From Clostridia bacterium (lineage in GTDB: Bacteria > Bacillota_A > Clostridia > Oscillospirales > CAG-272), in the NCBI GenBank assembly GCA_017631775.1, contig JAGBSQ010000201.1:1-14903 (forward strand): DNA of 14,903 nt. Reading direction: 5' to 3'. Positions 14,863 through 14,903 of this stretch are shown one piece after another; position 1 is the stretch's first letter; each line of letters starts with the position of its first letter. The position numbers and the translations under genes were made by a program. The notes beneath the pieces were generated by a model that was given only the letters and a program-made list of their open reading frames with translations, ran no database searches and was not told the origin of the DNA.

Positions 14863-14903
14863 TAAGGACTTTGCCCCTTTGGGGCAATATTCCTCGCCTT
14901 GCC
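14863..14903 (+). repeat. Structured tandem repeat, unit C (cut by the window end)
   Basis: The first 41 bases of a third unit are present: hairpin 1 is TTGCCCC-TTT-GGGGCAA (14871-14887), and the start of the core (TCGCCTTGCC) equals unit B. The array therefore continues past the window. Confidence 0.8.

Noticed and set aside
14435..14865. Open reading frames of 70-110 codons on both strands across the right-hand repeats
   Set aside because: The same repeat is read in different frames in successive units because the period is 179-181 bp, no ribosome site fits, and the conserved features are palindromes rather than codons. Such frames probably generate spurious hypothetical proteins.
14503..14903. 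Integron-like attC sites
   Set aside because: Palindromic units in tandem recall attC arrays, but no gene cassettes lie between units, no integrase is present, and I could not find the paired core sites at the unit ends.

Overview
The window looks like a chromosomal segment of a Bacillota (Firmicutes) bacterium, most likely an uncultured member of the Clostridia. The basis is a two-subunit AddAB recombination nuclease with the AddB iron-sulfur cysteines, a membrane-anchored HtrA beside an OmpR-type two-component system, strong AAGGAG-type ribosome binding sites, sigma-A promoters at or near TTGACA-17-TATAAT, and a tRNA gene with an encoded CCA. The genus cannot be told from the sequence.

Layout. 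(1) Positions 1-606: a HemG-like flavodoxin gene on the plus strand, followed by an AT-rich inverted repeat. (2) Positions 607-1003: tRNA-Lys(UUU) with a consensus promoter and its own terminator. After it comes a non-coding stretch with two inverted repeats and 2.8 tandem 32-bp units that resemble the T-arm and 3' end of the tRNA, closed by a two-way terminator. (3) Positions 1011-6078: a tightly packed minus-strand operon transcribed in the order htrA-like protease, response regulator, sensor kinase, RlmA-type 23S rRNA methyltransferase, polyprenyl-phosphate-type family 2 glycosyltransferase. The gaps are 28 bp or less, with two ATGA overlaps. The protease plus two-component arrangement recalls envelope or secretion-stress systems such as Bacillus CssRS/HtrA. 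(4) Positions 6194-13847: a plus-strand operon queG-addB-addA (epoxyqueuosine reductase, then both subunits of the double-strand-break nuclease/helicase), ending in a strong two-way hairpin. (5) Positions 13855-14903: a small minus-strand gene for a two-helix membrane protein with a C-terminal zinc ribbon. A degenerate repeat copy lies on one side of it. On the other side is a tandem array of about 180-bp palindrome-rich repeats that runs off the window edge.

The protein-coding content is mostly ordinary housekeeping. The least explained material is non-coding: the tRNA-tail repeats at 876-966, and the structured array from 14503 to the end, whose units share almost identical flanks but have unrelated, still palindromic, centres. 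I saw no defence system, prophage, transposase, rRNA or CRISPR array. All function calls rest on reading motifs by eye; no database search was possible.
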